NCBI GenBank assembly: GCA_015680685.1
Contig: MNCI01003697.1
Location: 174,345-238,344 of the forward strand
Source of the DNA: Gnetum montanum
Taxonomy: Eukaryota > Streptophyta > Gnetopsida > Gnetales > Gnetaceae
Direction: 5' to 3'
DNA: 64,000 bases
A program made the position numbers and the translations under genes. Shown here piece by piece: positions 1 through 11,779 of this stretch. Under the pieces are notes generated by a model. That model had not been told where the DNA came from, searched no databases, and worked only from the letters and a program-made list of their open reading frames with translations. Numbering within the stretch: position 1 is the first letter of the stretch; every line of letters starts with the position of its first letter.

Positions 1-59
1 AAATCCATCTCCCAAACCATAAGTGCTAACATCATATGGATGTCTTAGTATAGAAGACA

Positions 60-900
60 CTAACATGGAGATAATCACTAATCTATGCTTCAACTCCTCA
101 AATGTAGCATGACAAGCTAAGCTCTAGAAAATGATAGTCTTCTTCCTTAGCAGCTAAGTTAAAGGAGATGCTATTCAAGATAAATATTTTACAATCTACA
201 TTAATAACATGTTAACCCCAAGAAATTTTGCACATCTACTACCAGCTATGGTACAAGCCAATCATGAACAATCGTAATCTTTATAGTATCTGCAAAGATA
301 CCAACCCTTGATACCACATGCCCCAAGAACTAGATCTATGATTGCCAAAATTAAGACTTGGAAAGTTGAGCATATAGTTGGTACTCTCTCAAAGTTTGTA
401 ATGTCATTCACAAGTTATTTTCATACAACTTCTTATTAAGAGCATATACCAAAATATTATCTATGAATACAATCACAAATTGATCTAGGAATGACCACAT
501 CACACTAGTCATGAGATGCATGAAAACTTCTAGTGCATTTTTCAACTCAAATGAAATCACTAGAAACTCAGAATGATCATATCAAGTTCTAAATGCTAAC
601 ATTGACACATCTTGCACATGAACCCATACTTAATAAAATCTAGGCTTGAGATCAATATTTGAGAACATATGAGCTTTCCAAAGTTGATCAAACAAGTCAT
701 CAATGTGTAGTAGGGGATATTTATTTTTCATAATCAGCTACATTAACTGCTTCTAATCTATTCATAGTTGTAAAATTCCATTTTTCTTTTTGAGAAATAG
801 CCTTGGTGCATCCCACGATGATACATTATACTAAATGATGCCTTTATCCAAAAATTCCTGTAGCTAGATCTCTAGCTCTACTACCTCTATTAGAGTTATC
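60..900 (-). pseudogene. Reverse transcriptase remnant of element Z
   Basis: Minus-strand translation gives, in order, [61 protein letters not shown] and LDQFVIVFIDNILVYALNKK. These are the palm and fingers motifs of a Ty3/gypsy RT. The catalytic [YF]xDD box reads FIDN, so one catalytic aspartate is lost. Several in-frame stops interrupt it, and similarity fades toward the left edge where RNase H should begin. Together with the protease remnant to its right it is part of one decayed minus-strand pol. It cannot encode active enzyme. Confidence 0.8.
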
Positions 901-1149
901 CTATGTGTAACCTTTGAAATAGACTCTATACCAAGTTTAAGTTTGATTTCAAACTCAAGCTCTCACCTTGGTAGTAAACCTAGTAATTATAATTGGAATA
1001 CATCATTAAACTCCTAAATCATAGGATTTGATCTATCTCAACCATATCTATTTTATACACTATGCACAAAGCATTAATGTCCCTTTTGAAACATCCTATG
1101 GTACATTCCAAAGGAGATCAAATCTAGATACAAAAGCCTCAAATATGTT

Positions 1150-1500
1150 TGTATGTCAATTGGAGCATCATCAGCTAACTATAATCTTAGGAGACTTTGC
1201 TAATACTCCAAACTAGAATTAAATTAAAATTGATAATCCATCCCTAAAATTATGTTATATACTTCAAGATCCATGACATGCAAATTAGTAACCTAGTGTA
1301 CACCTTTAAATTCTACTAGTACACTTATAAATACTTGATCGACTTAAGTTTCATAATCCTCAAAAAAAGATAATATAAACCTAGGAGAAATAAAATGACA
1401 TGCAATAGCTACATGATCTACAATACTAGGATCTAAGAAATAATTCCTAGCATTAGGATCAAATAAACTAATACACCAAAGTCCAAAATCATACCTCTTA
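1150..1500 (-). pseudogene. Aspartic protease remnant of element Z
   Basis: The minus strand near 1270-1215 reads VMDLEVYNIILGMDYQF. This matches the C-terminal ILGMDWL signature of Ty3/gypsy protease, followed downstream (lower coordinates) by the linker to RT. The catalytic DSG/DTG box is not readable, so only the C-terminal half is supported. Stops occur in all frames. Confidence 0.6.
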
Positions 1501-1509
1501 TCTCCATCA

Positions 1510-2480
1510 CAATGTTTGGCTACATGTCCAATGGTTGGCTCATTAGAGTGTACACCCATCCTTGGGTACTATGGTCTACTCCCTCTTACTAAGGAATAGG
1601 TGTTCCATATTCATCCTAAATGAGTAGTCATTATCATAGGCCCTTTCCTCCTCCACTACTGCTTACCTACTTTGGGTACTCCCTAGCCTAGTGTCTAGGT
1701 TTCCCACATAGAAGATAATTTTAGCAATCTTTCTATAGATGGATAGGCCAAGCACATCTATAATATATATTAGAACTATGATCATCTCAAATAGTAGGAC
1801 CACATGATGGTATTCGATTTTTATCTTCACATCCATAGGCTTACTTGGAGAGACTAGACTTACCTTCAAATGTCAATTCTCTCTTTTGCTTCTACCTCCT
1901 CTAACAACAAGCTACATCTTCTTGCTAGCTTTTATCTAAATCCATAATGACTTCTCTAGCCTCATCATAGGATTTCAATATGAAGGTTAATATGTGGTCA
2001 TTTAAAGAGGATCTTAAAAATCTCACAAACTTTTATGCAAGTACCTAAGCATATATATGCATCTAGGGTACATAACTACTAAGCTTAGATAAATGAGCAT
2101 CATAACCTTTCATAGATCAACTACCATAATACAAATAGTATAACTTCTTCTCCTTGGCTTGACATATTGGGTAGACATAGAAAAAGCTCTAAAAGATGTC
2201 ATAAAATCATCCCATACAACCTCTTATCTAGTTTATCCCTTAGCCTACTTCTTATTTATCCACTAATGCTAAGCACTGCTAACCAATTGATATAATTTTA
2301 ACTAATTCTATTAAATCAATGAATAAAAAATCAAATCAAAGGCCTTTTCTAACTCCTCTAACCACTCTCTATATATAGTAAAATCCTCAATGTTGTCAAA
2401 CTTAGAAGGTCCTAACTTCTAAAATTTCTCTACTAGTTTTCTTCTAATAAGTTATTTGTTTCAGTCCCCTATGCTTCCAC
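1510..2480 (-). pseudogene. gag remnant of element Z
   Basis: On the minus strand near 2450-2330 the frame reads KLGPSKFDNIEDF and YREWLEELEKAFDL, the N-terminal capsid signature of plant chromovirus gag. Near 2215-2150 it reads WDDFMTSFRAFSMSTQY, matching the WxxFxxxFxxxYxP capsid motif. At 1559-1500 the frame SNEPTIGHVAKHC is the second half of a CCHC zinc knuckle whose first cysteines are lost. Frameshifts and stops separate these blocks. The order fits a gag reading right to left into the protease. Confidence 0.7.
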
Positions 2481-2484
2481 TACC

Positions 2485-2700
2485 ACTACCCTTTCCACTA
2501 CCATGATAGTGGGAATGGAAACAACATTAATTGCAACATGCTACTACAAAATCTATCATAGCTATTAAATAACATCTTTATGTCTACTTATAGGAAATTT
2601 CTAGATGTTTAAGAAGGTTCTGCCTGTCGAACATTAGGTTCTTTTAACGTATGCACCCTACAAGCATTAGGACCACATCTACTATACATATCTATAACTT
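2485..2700. other. Unassigned stretch between gag remnant of Z and LTR of C
   Basis: AT-rich, no open frame and no recognisable domain. It should hold the gag start or 5' leader of element Z, but I see no primer-binding site. Confidence 0.4.
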
Positions 2701-2984
2701 GAAAACCTATATATGATTCCTAATGAAAATTATTTCATAACATATGAATAAATTGAGATCTAAAATAAAAATTTAATGAGTAAACCTAATCTTAGTTGCC
2801 TTAGAAATTGTATTTCAATAGCCTCAATCTTATCTTTAACTTAGAAACCTATATATGATTTCCAATGAAAATGATTTCATAACGTATGAAGAAATTAGAA
2901 GCTAAAATAAAAATTTAATGAGGAAACTTGAGCTTAATTGCCTTAGAAATTGTATTTTAATAGCCTCAATAGTTTTTGAGCTAT
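2701..2984. repeat. Direct tandem duplication, 142-bp offset
   Basis: The block starting at 2701 (AACCTATATATGATTCC) recurs at an offset of 142 bp starting at 2843 (AACCTATATATGATTTCC). Both copies share the segments ending AATAGCCTCAAT. The second copy is continuous with the left LTR of element C, so the first copy looks like a partial duplication of the LTR terminus. The copies differ at many positions, so the duplication is old. Confidence 0.75.
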
Positions 2985-3800
2985 GTTGGTGGAAGATTTG
3001 TGACCTTTCCTATGTTTTGATGCAACCAAAATCTATTGCTAAGTACTTCCTCATTTATCTATTGTCATTCTCCTTAACTAATGTTAGGCTAAATGATACC
3101 ATATAGCTTATATGATTTCTTGGTAATAATGTTGAGGAATCACTTCATGTCTTTTTATAAATTAGAGATTACCCTTTTGATAGATATTTTTAGCTATTAA
3201 GCAGTTGAGGACATTACTTATTAAGTTAGCTTTTAGTCTATGTCCAAGATTGTGAAGGTTCATTATCTCATATTCTATTTGTAAGTCTTCCATTTTTTCC
3301 AGTCTTTTGAGCCCTAAAATCATTGTGTTCATTAAAAATGAAAAAAAAAAACCTTTCATCTTACTCTTACTCTAGGAATCTAACATCAATCTATTGACAT
3401 AGATGAAAAATGTTTAGCTTGAAATTCTATAGGTATTCGTAGAAGTTAAAAGTATCAATATCTTGGTAATTATGCGGAGCTTCATTTCATTCCTTGTGAG
3501 ATATTTTTAAAGCTAAAATTTTATGGAAGAAGCTTGAATTAATCTACTCATGATTGAAAAGACTCAATCTAACTTCATAATGTAGCTCTTACTCTACTAC
3601 ACTCGATAACCTTGGTCTATATTAGCTCTATGATGTAAAACTTAGTATGACTCTATTAATTAATACTCATAAGCTTTAATACTAATTGTCTTGCTTGAAG
3701 ACATGCTCTTTGAACTAGTTCTTAACATATATCTCAAAACTCTACATATTCTTTGACTCATTAAGCTATCTTTTAAAATTCATTAATGTCCAAGAGGCTT
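2843..3800 (-). repeat. Left LTR of element C, part 1 (interrupted by element A)
   Basis: This segment is similar along its length to 39548-40490: the same succession of landmarks occurs, for example AAGCTAAAATAAA, GATACCATA, TAGCTTGAAAT and GACTCTATTAATTAATACT. The similarity stops at 3800, where element A begins, and resumes at 28853. The LTR is minus-oriented because the body of C to its right reads on the minus strand. The outer (left) LTR end is uncertain because of the 142-bp duplication. Confidence 0.8.
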
Positions 3801-4628
3801 TGATGAATTATATTTTGTCTAGCTCTGATATTGATATTGAAGCCTTGATATCAGATACTTGAATTCAAAGCCTAAATATTGGATACCTAATATTAGGAGG
3901 TTAAGATGCAATGTTGAATATCCGATATCATGGGATGTATGCTAGCCTATAAATATAACACTTGGGTGAATGGTTTGGACATAAGTTTTTATCATAGAAT
4001 AGTAGAGCTGTTGCAGTTTTTCTTCCTAAGAGTTAGAATATTTTCCCAAGTGCCCATAGTATAATTGATTGAGTGTATGGATATTTATTTGAGCACTATC
4101 ATACTTGAGCATGAAAGTGTGTGTGGTAATAAAGATGAGCTTTCTGATAAACCTTGTAGCACTTCGGCTAGATTAAATATTTTATTTACGCATTTAATGT
4201 TTCATGAAAATTCATTTAATGTTTTAATAATTAAGATAATTAATAAATTAAGCTAGATAATTTAAATAACAATTAATTAAGCACATAAGTACAACCACAT
4301 CGAGCATGCACATGATGCTTGGTAATCCCAGTAATGCTTAATGTTTGATAACCTAGTAGCGTTATACATGTTCAGGATGTGTATGGAAAGTGGGACTAGA
4401 TACTTATGTTAGGATTTGTTAGAGATTCATTAGTCATTTAGATTAATTTATCCATTAAAAATTACTTCATTCTCTTATTTTAAGCACCAAGAACATAAAA
4501 CATAAAAATGATAAAAATTAGATGTCTTAGTTGCACTTAATCATACCTTTACATTTCACAAGCGTAACTAGGAAGACAATAATTATAATGATTAGACTTC
4601 ACTTCCTAGAACTAGTATACTTGAAGAT
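3801..4628 (+). repeat. 5' LTR of element A, first part
   Basis: Begins TGATGAATTATATTTTGTC, matching TGATGAACTATATTTTATT at the 3' LTR start (27962). Shared landmarks include CCTATAAATATA (likely TATA box), TTCTTCCTAAGAGTTAGAAT, GAGCATGCACATGATGCTT and AGCACCAAGAACATAAAAC. It is interrupted after CTTGAAGAT at 4628 by element B and resumes at 19483. Confidence 0.85.
4624..4628. repeat. Target-site duplication of element B, left copy (AAGAT)
   Basis: AAGAT directly precedes the TGAAACACC start of element B. The right copy at 19478-19482 reads AAGAC. The uninterrupted relative (3' LTR of A, near 28765) reads AAGAG at this place. Confidence 0.75.
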
Positions 4629-5896
4629 TGAAACACCACCAATTTCAAGCTTCTATGTCTTCGACAAAATTTTTTTCTAAGTGTCAAAACTTAGCAAATT
4701 TCTCTAAGTCTGGTGTTACGCTCTCTAGCGTAGCACATATTGAACCCTATTTTGTAAGATTTGTCTAAGTGTCAACAGCAGTCCCACAAAAATTATTCTA
4801 AGTATCTAGAACTTAACATCGGCCTTCATCTCAACTTTGATCTCCCTCTGACAACCAAGATTATAAATTTTCATTTCTTTTGCATCCCCATTGATCCCCA
4901 AAATTTTTCCTATGCTTGACCCTACTCGAAAGAGGGGGAAGATGTAATCCCAGAGTGTAGCCTTCAAGTTGTACTATTTTGACACTGTTTGTAGGTACAT
5001 TGTAGTCTCTCAAACTTTGGTACATGTAGTGTAGGCAGTGTAGTCATAGTTTTGTAGTATCTAGGTACCTGTCACTATTCTTCAGAGTGTAACACTTTAC
5101 TACTCTTGCAAGAGCATAACATGTCAACATAACCTCATCTAAACTTGTGCCACGTGGCACCCATGGCACCTAGCACCCGATCCACATTTCATGATAAACC
5201 TAGTCCTATAAATACCCCAATGTTCCACACTCTAGGGGTTGTCAAATTAAAAGATCATTAGGCATTTTAATTGTGTGAGAATCCCTAAAACTCTCACACT
5301 TGAGCACATGAGCTTCGCACCTTGGCACATCCCAGAACATAGTCCACCATTGCATCCATAGAACATGACAATAGCCAACCCAATAGGTTTAGCCTCTATT
5401 GTAGTTGCTAGCTCCATGTCCCAAGTGTCCTAGAGACTATGACTACATTGCTACACTCCCACTATGCCTACCTAATGCCAGATATCATTCTCACCTCTTG
5501 TCTAGCAAAAGTTATGCTCCTTGGTTTTTGAGAAGTGCATTTCTTTATTTTCAAGCACTATTTCATTTATTTTCCAAGCATTTTTCTTCAATATTAAGCA
5601 TAACTCTTGCATTTTTCTATTGTTTGATACATATTTGCACACTCATGTTACTATTTTCTGGTTGAGACACCCTACTACACATTGGCTTAGCTAGTCCTGA
5701 TGTCTGCACTTAACATAGTATAAACCCCTCTTACAAACGGTCATTCTAACACCATGTAAGTCCTTGTCTAATCAACCAGGCCATTTAGGGAATCTTATTT
5801 TCATTTCCCCAGCATGGCCCTTGCATGGATTTAGGGTTAGGCTATACACCCACTAACCTCTTAGTGTTCTAGCCATCAATGTTTTTTGACATCATA
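4629..5896 (+). repeat. 5' LTR of element B (1268 bp)
   Basis: Starts TGAAACACCACCAATTTC and ends GACATCATA directly before the primer-binding site; the final CA has become TA. It matches the 3' LTR at 17785-19477 but is about 425 bp shorter, because it holds only one to two of the U3 repeats. CCTATAAATACCCC near 5209-5222 is a likely TATA box, present in both LTRs. Confidence 0.9.
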
Positions 5897-5901
5897 GTTT
5901 T

Positions 5902-5919
5902 TGGCGCTAGAAGGAGGAT
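5902..5919 (+). other. Primer-binding site of element B
   Basis: TGGCGCTAGAAGGAGGATC follows the 5' LTR after a five-base spacer. A near-identical TGGTGCTAGAAGGAGGGCC sits in the same place after the LTR of element E (52577). The TGG start fits pairing with a tRNA CCA end; I do not assign the tRNA. Confidence 0.75.
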
Positions 5920-5979
5920 CTTCCATTCCTTCTATGTTCAAGGGTAGTCCCACATGCTTTCTACACTTCTGTCACTAGC

Positions 5980-8750
5980 AGTAAGCTAGCATAGATGTAA
6001 CACCCCTATGAACCTACCACAATAGTAGCTAGATCATAGGCCAATGAAACTAAGCATGGAGGTAGCTCATCCCAGTCAATAAGGAATAGACATTGAGCAA
6101 CCCCCCAGTTTAGTATAACCACAATGGCAATAACTCAAACTACATAACCAATTGCCTAAATATATTGTATTTGACAATGAACGATACAACTTCCTTTGTG
6201 AAAAGCTTCAAGTGGGCCAATCATTAGACCACCAAGAAATAGAAGTGAAGTGTAATTTTGAAATCATTCATTGAAATGAGTAGTTCCTTCCCACCCTTGA
6301 TGCATTTATCCCACTCACTGACACCTTTAAGTGGCTCCTAGACCAACTCATTAGGGTAAGTGGGTTGAAAGAGCAAGATGTAGCATCAAACTATGATGAG
6401 CCCCTATAGGATGGGTAGGAAGAGCTTGAGTCTTATTTAGATAGTGGTGTCAAATTTTATGCCTCTGTCTAATAGCCCACCTCTACTTTTATTTCACACC
6501 TTTCATAGTCTTCTACCTTCTTGGAGGTAGGTGCATCACTTCTGCCACCTAAGTCCATGCCTATGGTAGCTAGCCACCAAGTATTGCATGCATAACAAAG
6601 TGTAGGGCCTTCTACCACTTTCCCCTTTGTTATCTCATCCTATTCTATGTAGCCTTCCATGCTGGCATCCATGATGCCGACACTACCATATGTGCACATG
6701 ATGCCCATGCCTTAGCCGTAGATAGGTCATGTGCCTTTCATCCCAATTATCTTACTAGTACCTCTGACAACAGCCTAAGACCCAACCGTGTGGTGGGTTG
6801 TGACCTCTGTGCCTATGGCATAGCTATCACACATGCCACAATACATGTAATAGTAAGCTTAGCAAGTGTCACATGTGATGGCACAACCCACAACAAGGCT
6901 ATCAGCTTCTCTGATGGCATCAACAGCAACACAACCAATGCAACCCTTTGTGGCATCCCCTAGTTTGGACCAAGCATTCCAACTCATCCAAACTCTCATA
7001 GAGGATGTTAGGTGGCTTAAAGTGGCCAACTCAAAAATGGTCCATGTGATGGGCTTCTATCAAGATGACCCATCAATTTTGTGGTCTCACTGCTAACTTT
7101 TCCTCCTGGGGTCCAACTTCCCTAATTCACAAAATACAATGATGAGGGGAACTCCAACGCCCACTTGGTAACTTTCCATTCTAAATGCCTACTTTTGCAA
7201 GTGTGATCACACATAATCATCTACATCTTTACCATGTCCCTAACTAGCAAAGATCTTTATTGGTGCTATGCACTCTCTAGAGCTTCCATTTCAACGTTGG
7301 AGGAGCTACTCAACCAATTTGTAACTTGCTTCAAGTAAAACTTGAAGCCCAAAGCCATACTAGACCAATTAATAAACATTAAGGAAGGGACACTAAAGCC
7401 AATACAAAAATTTATACAATGTTGAAGTGCTTCCCTCAATAAAATTCATGATATGATAGTAGAAACTCTCCTTGTGGCTATCTTTAAGGGTGTAGTAAAT
7501 GGCTTTATTAAGTCAAAGTTGTACTACTTATCCCTGCATGCTCTTAGCCTAGCTTTTGCTCAAACGAAGAGCATACAAGACATGGAAAAAGCCAGTAAGA
7601 ACCTAGCCTATGTGGCCTACAAAAATGCACATGCAAAAAAGGACAAAGAAAAGGGGAAGGCCACAACAACCATTGTAACTATGACCAATGAAACCAAACC
7701 CAACAACACTAAGATAGCGGCCAAGGTGCCTAAAGCCCTAGCCAACAACAACAAGGCACTAGGTTCTGGCATTACAAGAAAAAACCAACCTACATCATTA
7801 GTGGCCACGCGGCAAGCTCCCCAAAGGCCAAACTTTGAGTGTAAGGATCACTCAAAGTATACGCCCTTGGCCATTAAGCTGTTTGATGTCTTAGATCATT
7901 TGCTTATTGTTGGGTGAATTCAACACAAAAAAATGTTGGAAGATGTATGAAAACACCATGAGAGATACTGTGAAGTCCTCAGAAACCCCTCTATGGCTAT
8001 GCCAAATGAGTCCTTGGTCCCTAAAAACCTCATATTAGACCACTTTTGCAACTACCACTAGTTGCATGACCATGACATAGACTACTACTTGGTGTTAAAA
8101 GATGACATTCAATGCATGATTGATTAGAGAAAATTAGTTCTTGATGAAAGTAGTCCTATATGGCTAGAAAACTAATCCATGAAGGTCTACAAGGACCCCC
8201 TCAATGCCAGCGATGTAGGTTACATCATCAATGCTATTAGCATTGATGATAATGCAAAATTGACACATGAACCATTTGTGATTTGTGTGCCCTCTAGTGA
8301 TGCTGGGGCACCAACATCGACTAGACTACAGTCCCCTTTCATCATCAAAGCACCACCTAAGGTGCCCATGACACTCTTTGTGGTTAGGACCCCACAACAC
8401 GTTGTAGTGATGGCAACCCAAACACCTTTTGTCATTAGGGTGTTAAGATGTGCAAACCCCCCACCTTCTTGGGGTTCGGTGGTGGGAATTGGATCACAGC
8501 CTGCCTATCCAAAATCATATACTAAGAGACATGATGAGCATCTTGTTGAAAAAATTATTAGGGAGCACATGGAGCTAGGTCCTCCTAAGTTAACCTCCTT
8601 ATCAGCCATCCCCATGGCCTCATCATCTCAGGCTATCAACACAAGTGCAAACAACCAACAAACAAGTGCTGAGGATCAAAAAGTATGCTGCACAACCAAA
8701 AGTTAAATCTCCTCTCTAGGAGATTCATCTCTTAGGATGCATGGAGGAGG
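5980..8750 (+). pseudogene. gag of element B (decayed)
   Basis: Readable blocks include YNFLCEKLQVGQSLDHQEIE (near 6190), a capsid block around 7280-7600 with GTLKPIQKFIQ, LLVAIFKGVVNGFIKSKLYY and AFAQTKSIQDMEKA, a basic Lys/Asn-rich linker, and a C-terminal block near 8040-8140 reading DHFCNYH and HDHDIDYYLVLKDDI. The last is the CxxH/GHDT-type zinc motif followed by LKDxI typical of Tat gag. The same blocks occur in element E. Open pieces at 7453-7914 and 8179-8703 share one frame; the N-terminal half is in another and is dense in stops. A structural capsid/nucleocapsid protein by family knowledge; non-functional here. Confidence 0.8.
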
Positions 8751-9700
8751 TAAAGGCCACCAAAACAACAAATGGTGGAAAATATTTCTTCAACATGCTG
8801 GCACATGTTAAACAAGATCTAAAATAAAAAAAACACAACTTTGAGCCTATACAACTTGATTATGGCCTCTTCTGCTCATCACGATGCATTGATTCACATG
8901 CTGAAATCTCTTCCTATAAAGGAAGATGTTCTAGCAAACAAAAAATCCATTCATGCTATAATGTTCCCACCCACAACCCAAGAATCAAGGTCAACACCCT
9001 TGACACTTTGTGATGAGGTAGTAAAGTTGATCCTAAGAAGGGTTAGGTGAATAGTGCACCCATGTTTATAAAAATTTGTGTGGGCCAATAAACAATTCAT
9101 AGGACACACATTGATGATGGGGTAGCAACCAATGTCATCCCATTCCTTGTCATTGACAAGCTTGGCCTAGTTGATTAGATAAGGCCAACAATAACAACAT
9201 GCTTGAAATCCTTCAATGGGACACGTGTTGTTGTAAAAGGAATAGTCACAATAGATTTCATGGAAAGGGAGCAATTCCACACTAATGCTAGATTCATTGT
9301 GGTTGAAGAGATGTTGGGATTCAACCTAATCCTAGGGAGGTCTTGGCTAGCCCAGCTATGAGCTATTTCTTCAGCAATTCACCAAGAGATACACTTTCCC
9401 TATGAAGGTGGAGAGGTAGTGATCTATGGTGACAATGTAGGCACCCCCCTCCCTTTGACCATCAACAACGTGAATACAAAATAAGGATCGGAGATAGAAT
9501 TCTCTAAATATGCACCGCTTGCTCAAAGTGAAAGTCAATACTGTTTGACTAATTTTAAGAAATGAAGCAAAGCGAACGACCTCCCTAAGGGAGCTTTCAA
9601 GGAAAAATTGCCATTCTCTACAATAGACGAAGGCCTAGGGGAATATCATCTTAAGCCTCCTAGGCCTTATGTGCCTCCTAACCCACATCAGGTTAGAAAA
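8750..9700 (+). pseudogene. Aspartic protease of element B (decayed)
   Basis: The frame from 9101 reads RTHIDDGVATNVIPFLVIDK, matching the Tat protease active-site region (DGGAALNVLP type) with DDG in place of D[SG]G. It is followed near 9320 by FNLILGRSWLAQL and near 9370 by AISSAIHQEIHFPYEGGEVV, the conserved C-terminal signature of this protease family. It then runs to a proline-rich tail (PPRPYVPPNPHQVRK) ending near 9700. The two catalytic blocks share one frame, with a TAG between them. The following 2.7 kb separates it from RT, unlike most Ty3/gypsy elements where PR and RT are contiguous. Confidence 0.8.
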
Positions 9701-9867
9701 TAATTACATAACTAAGGCATGCACTTAGTTCATCTACATGTTTCACTTACCCTTTATCCTTTGCCTGTACAATTACGATTGCATTACTATCTACATCCTA
9801 CATTAGTTATGTCATTTCTTTAGTTCATGTGGTTTTGTTTAGCCTTTTCCAAAAAAACAAAATGTGG

Positions 9868-10030
9868 CCTGGAAAGGCCTTAAACTATCACATGGCCTAC
9901 TAAGGCCTAAAACTAGAAATCAACTCCCTTTTAAGTGACGGTCCAAAATGGCCTTAAACTAGTGATGGCCCTTCTTCCACCATGGCCTTAAAGTGGCATG
10001 GGGTCCACAAGGGGCCTAATTGCATCAGTC
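9868..10030. repeat. ~29-bp minisatellite, first cluster of element B
   Basis: Degenerate repeats of the type CATGGCCTACTAAGGCCTTA followed by AACTAG: GGCCTTAAACTATC, GGCCTAAAACTAG, GGCCTTAAACTAGTG, GGCCTTAAAGTGGC. The same motif appears in the third cluster of B (15940-16260) and in elements D and E. Confidence 0.75.
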
Positions 10031-10227
10031 AAATCATAAGTTAAAATTACAACAACATTACATGAAATACAACAAAATGAGAAGCAAATAATTTTTGCAT
10101 TTTATTGAATTATCAATAATGTATGTAGTTCAAGTTTACATCCAAAACATAAAATCTCAAAAAATGAAAAATTTCTTGATAACAGGGCTCCATTTTGGGC
10201 ATTTTAGCATATAGTGTGTGGTGGGGG

Positions 10228-11776
10228 CTAAGGTTCTTCCTCTTCCTCTTTGTTCGCTACTCCACTGGGTCCTATGCCATCACCTGGAACCTACATTAAA
10301 TAGAATGAGATAATGAATTAGCTAATAAATAAAGTGACATACAACATTATAATAAAGAAAATAAAAATGATGCAAACTAGACGAACCTAAGAAGGGCCTA
10401 CATCCATGTCTGGGGGCATCTTATTGAGGCCTACCTCTAAGCGTCGGAGGATTTCATCTTTCGATAATCTTGTCCAATCCTCCTTGCCAAGGTTAATATC
10501 CATGAGGGTTTTTCCATTTTCAATGGCTGTCCATGAGGGCAACCTTCACAAAGACCTTGTAGAAGTTACCTCTCCAGAAGGTACAATGATTTATCTCTCT
10601 AGGGATCCACTCACCACTATGTTGCTTGTGAATAGTTCATAAGCCTGCATTGCATTAATTGCTTTAAGAAATATCTCTTGGCATTGGCACTCCATAGAAT
10701 CATCTCCATACCTTTTATGATATACTTCATGTTCTTGTTTATAGTGGTGCTTGTGATTCTTTTTAATCTAGCCCCGCTGGTACACTTTCACACTATAATC
10801 CTTCCAATCTTGATTTTTCCTTACTAATAGGTCCATTTGCAGCTGTTGCTCAATCACCTAGCAAGTGACTTTGTTCTTGCCTGGAACAACTAACCAATAC
10901 CTAACATAATTAATTTTGATCGTCACATGCTACTAGGAAGTCATAGCAAGATTACAAGTCCTCCAATTTTGCCTCCTAGCTTGCCCCCTTTTCTTGAAGC
11001 TCCTGCACCCATTTCCATAGGTGCTCATTAACATGCCTACACTTCAACAATTCTCTTGCAGAGTATAGTGTGCATTTTCTTACCTCATCATACATGTGAT
11101 GAGGCACTTGCTCCACTTCTAGGGGAAACTCAGGCATGATGTCAACCTGGATCACCTTGTTCAGGTCCCACTTAAGCTACAACCTATTCTTACATATTAG
11201 GAAAGATAATGTTAGTCACAAACTAAATAATAAAATTAGTAAAAAATAAAAACTTATATAATAAAATAGATGTACCAATCTTAGGGTTCGTTTGTTTTAT
11301 ATGGTCTATCATATCATCTACCATGCTTTGCATGAAGGCAAACTTATTCAAAGCCTCTATCCATGGTTGCATACAGAAGGTGGATGTGGATGTTTGATGT
11401 TCAGCAGAAACACCAGTAGCTACAACATAACCCACTTTGTGATTATTAGGTAGCTAATAGCCAAGGGTACAAAAAACCAAAAAAGAACCCAAATAAAAAA
11501 ATGCACTATGTGCACTACCTTCCTTAGTCATAGCTCAAGATGATCGCAACAACGATGGTGGTCCTTGCCCAAGGTAGGCTACCCTCAAAAGCCCAAAACC
11601 ATAAAGTAAACAAGAAACAAGAAAAAGAAATTACAAGGGTAAAGCATAGTGCCTTACCTAGCTAATGACATCTTTTTGTAGTCCTCTATATGCACCTTGG
11701 CAAGGTGCTTTAGTGTGCATTCTCCTTCATCCACATTGGTTAGGCCAAGGTTTTGGCATTTACTATGGCGCATCAT
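10228..11776 (-). pseudogene. Antisense multi-exon coding region carried by element B
   Basis: The minus strand between protease and RT shows a long coding-like region I do not recognise. Blocks in order: from ATG 11776, NVDEGECTLKHLAKVHIEDY up to a GTAAGG donor at 11657; a block 11435-11276 with CMQPWIEALNKFAFMQ; a GT-AG intron 11275-11189 (87 bp); a long exon 11188-10387 with YDEVRKCTLYSARELLK, DWKDYSVKVYQR, EVYHKRYGDDSME, LMDINLGKEDW and DEILRRLEVGLNKMPPDMDV; a GT-AG intron 10386-10291 (96 bp); and a last exon ending in EEEEEP and TAG at 10228. In-frame stops look like decayed CAG/CGA codons, and one frame change falls near 10930. Element E carries a homologue with DWKDYS, LMDINLG and QILQRLEIGLHHLP and the last intron at the same point. 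Function unknown; the acidic tail could suit protein or histone contacts. It lies opposite to the retrotransposon genes, so it would need its own promoter. Confidence 0.7.
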
Positions 11777-11779
11777 GGT

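Larger units (their letters stand above)
1..2640 (-). mobile_element. Ty3/gypsy chromovirus-like fragment (element Z), runs off left edge
   Basis: Read on the minus strand, this stretch carries gag (about 2480-1560), protease (about 1500-1150) and reverse transcriptase (about 900-60) in the usual order, so the 3' part of pol lies beyond the left edge. The RT motif order and the gag start (FDNIEDFTIYREWLEELEKA) resemble chromoviruses such as Tekay/Del; that lineage call is from family knowledge. All domains are broken by stops and frame changes. The expected 5' LTR to the right is not seen, because the LTR of element C begins near 2700-2850. The missing 5' end may continue to the right of 41186, but I could not show this. 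Confidence 0.75.

Noticed and set aside
10406-10642. 78-codon plus frame
   Set aside because: Opposite strand of the main exon of the antisense gene in B; the minus frame is the one conserved with element E.
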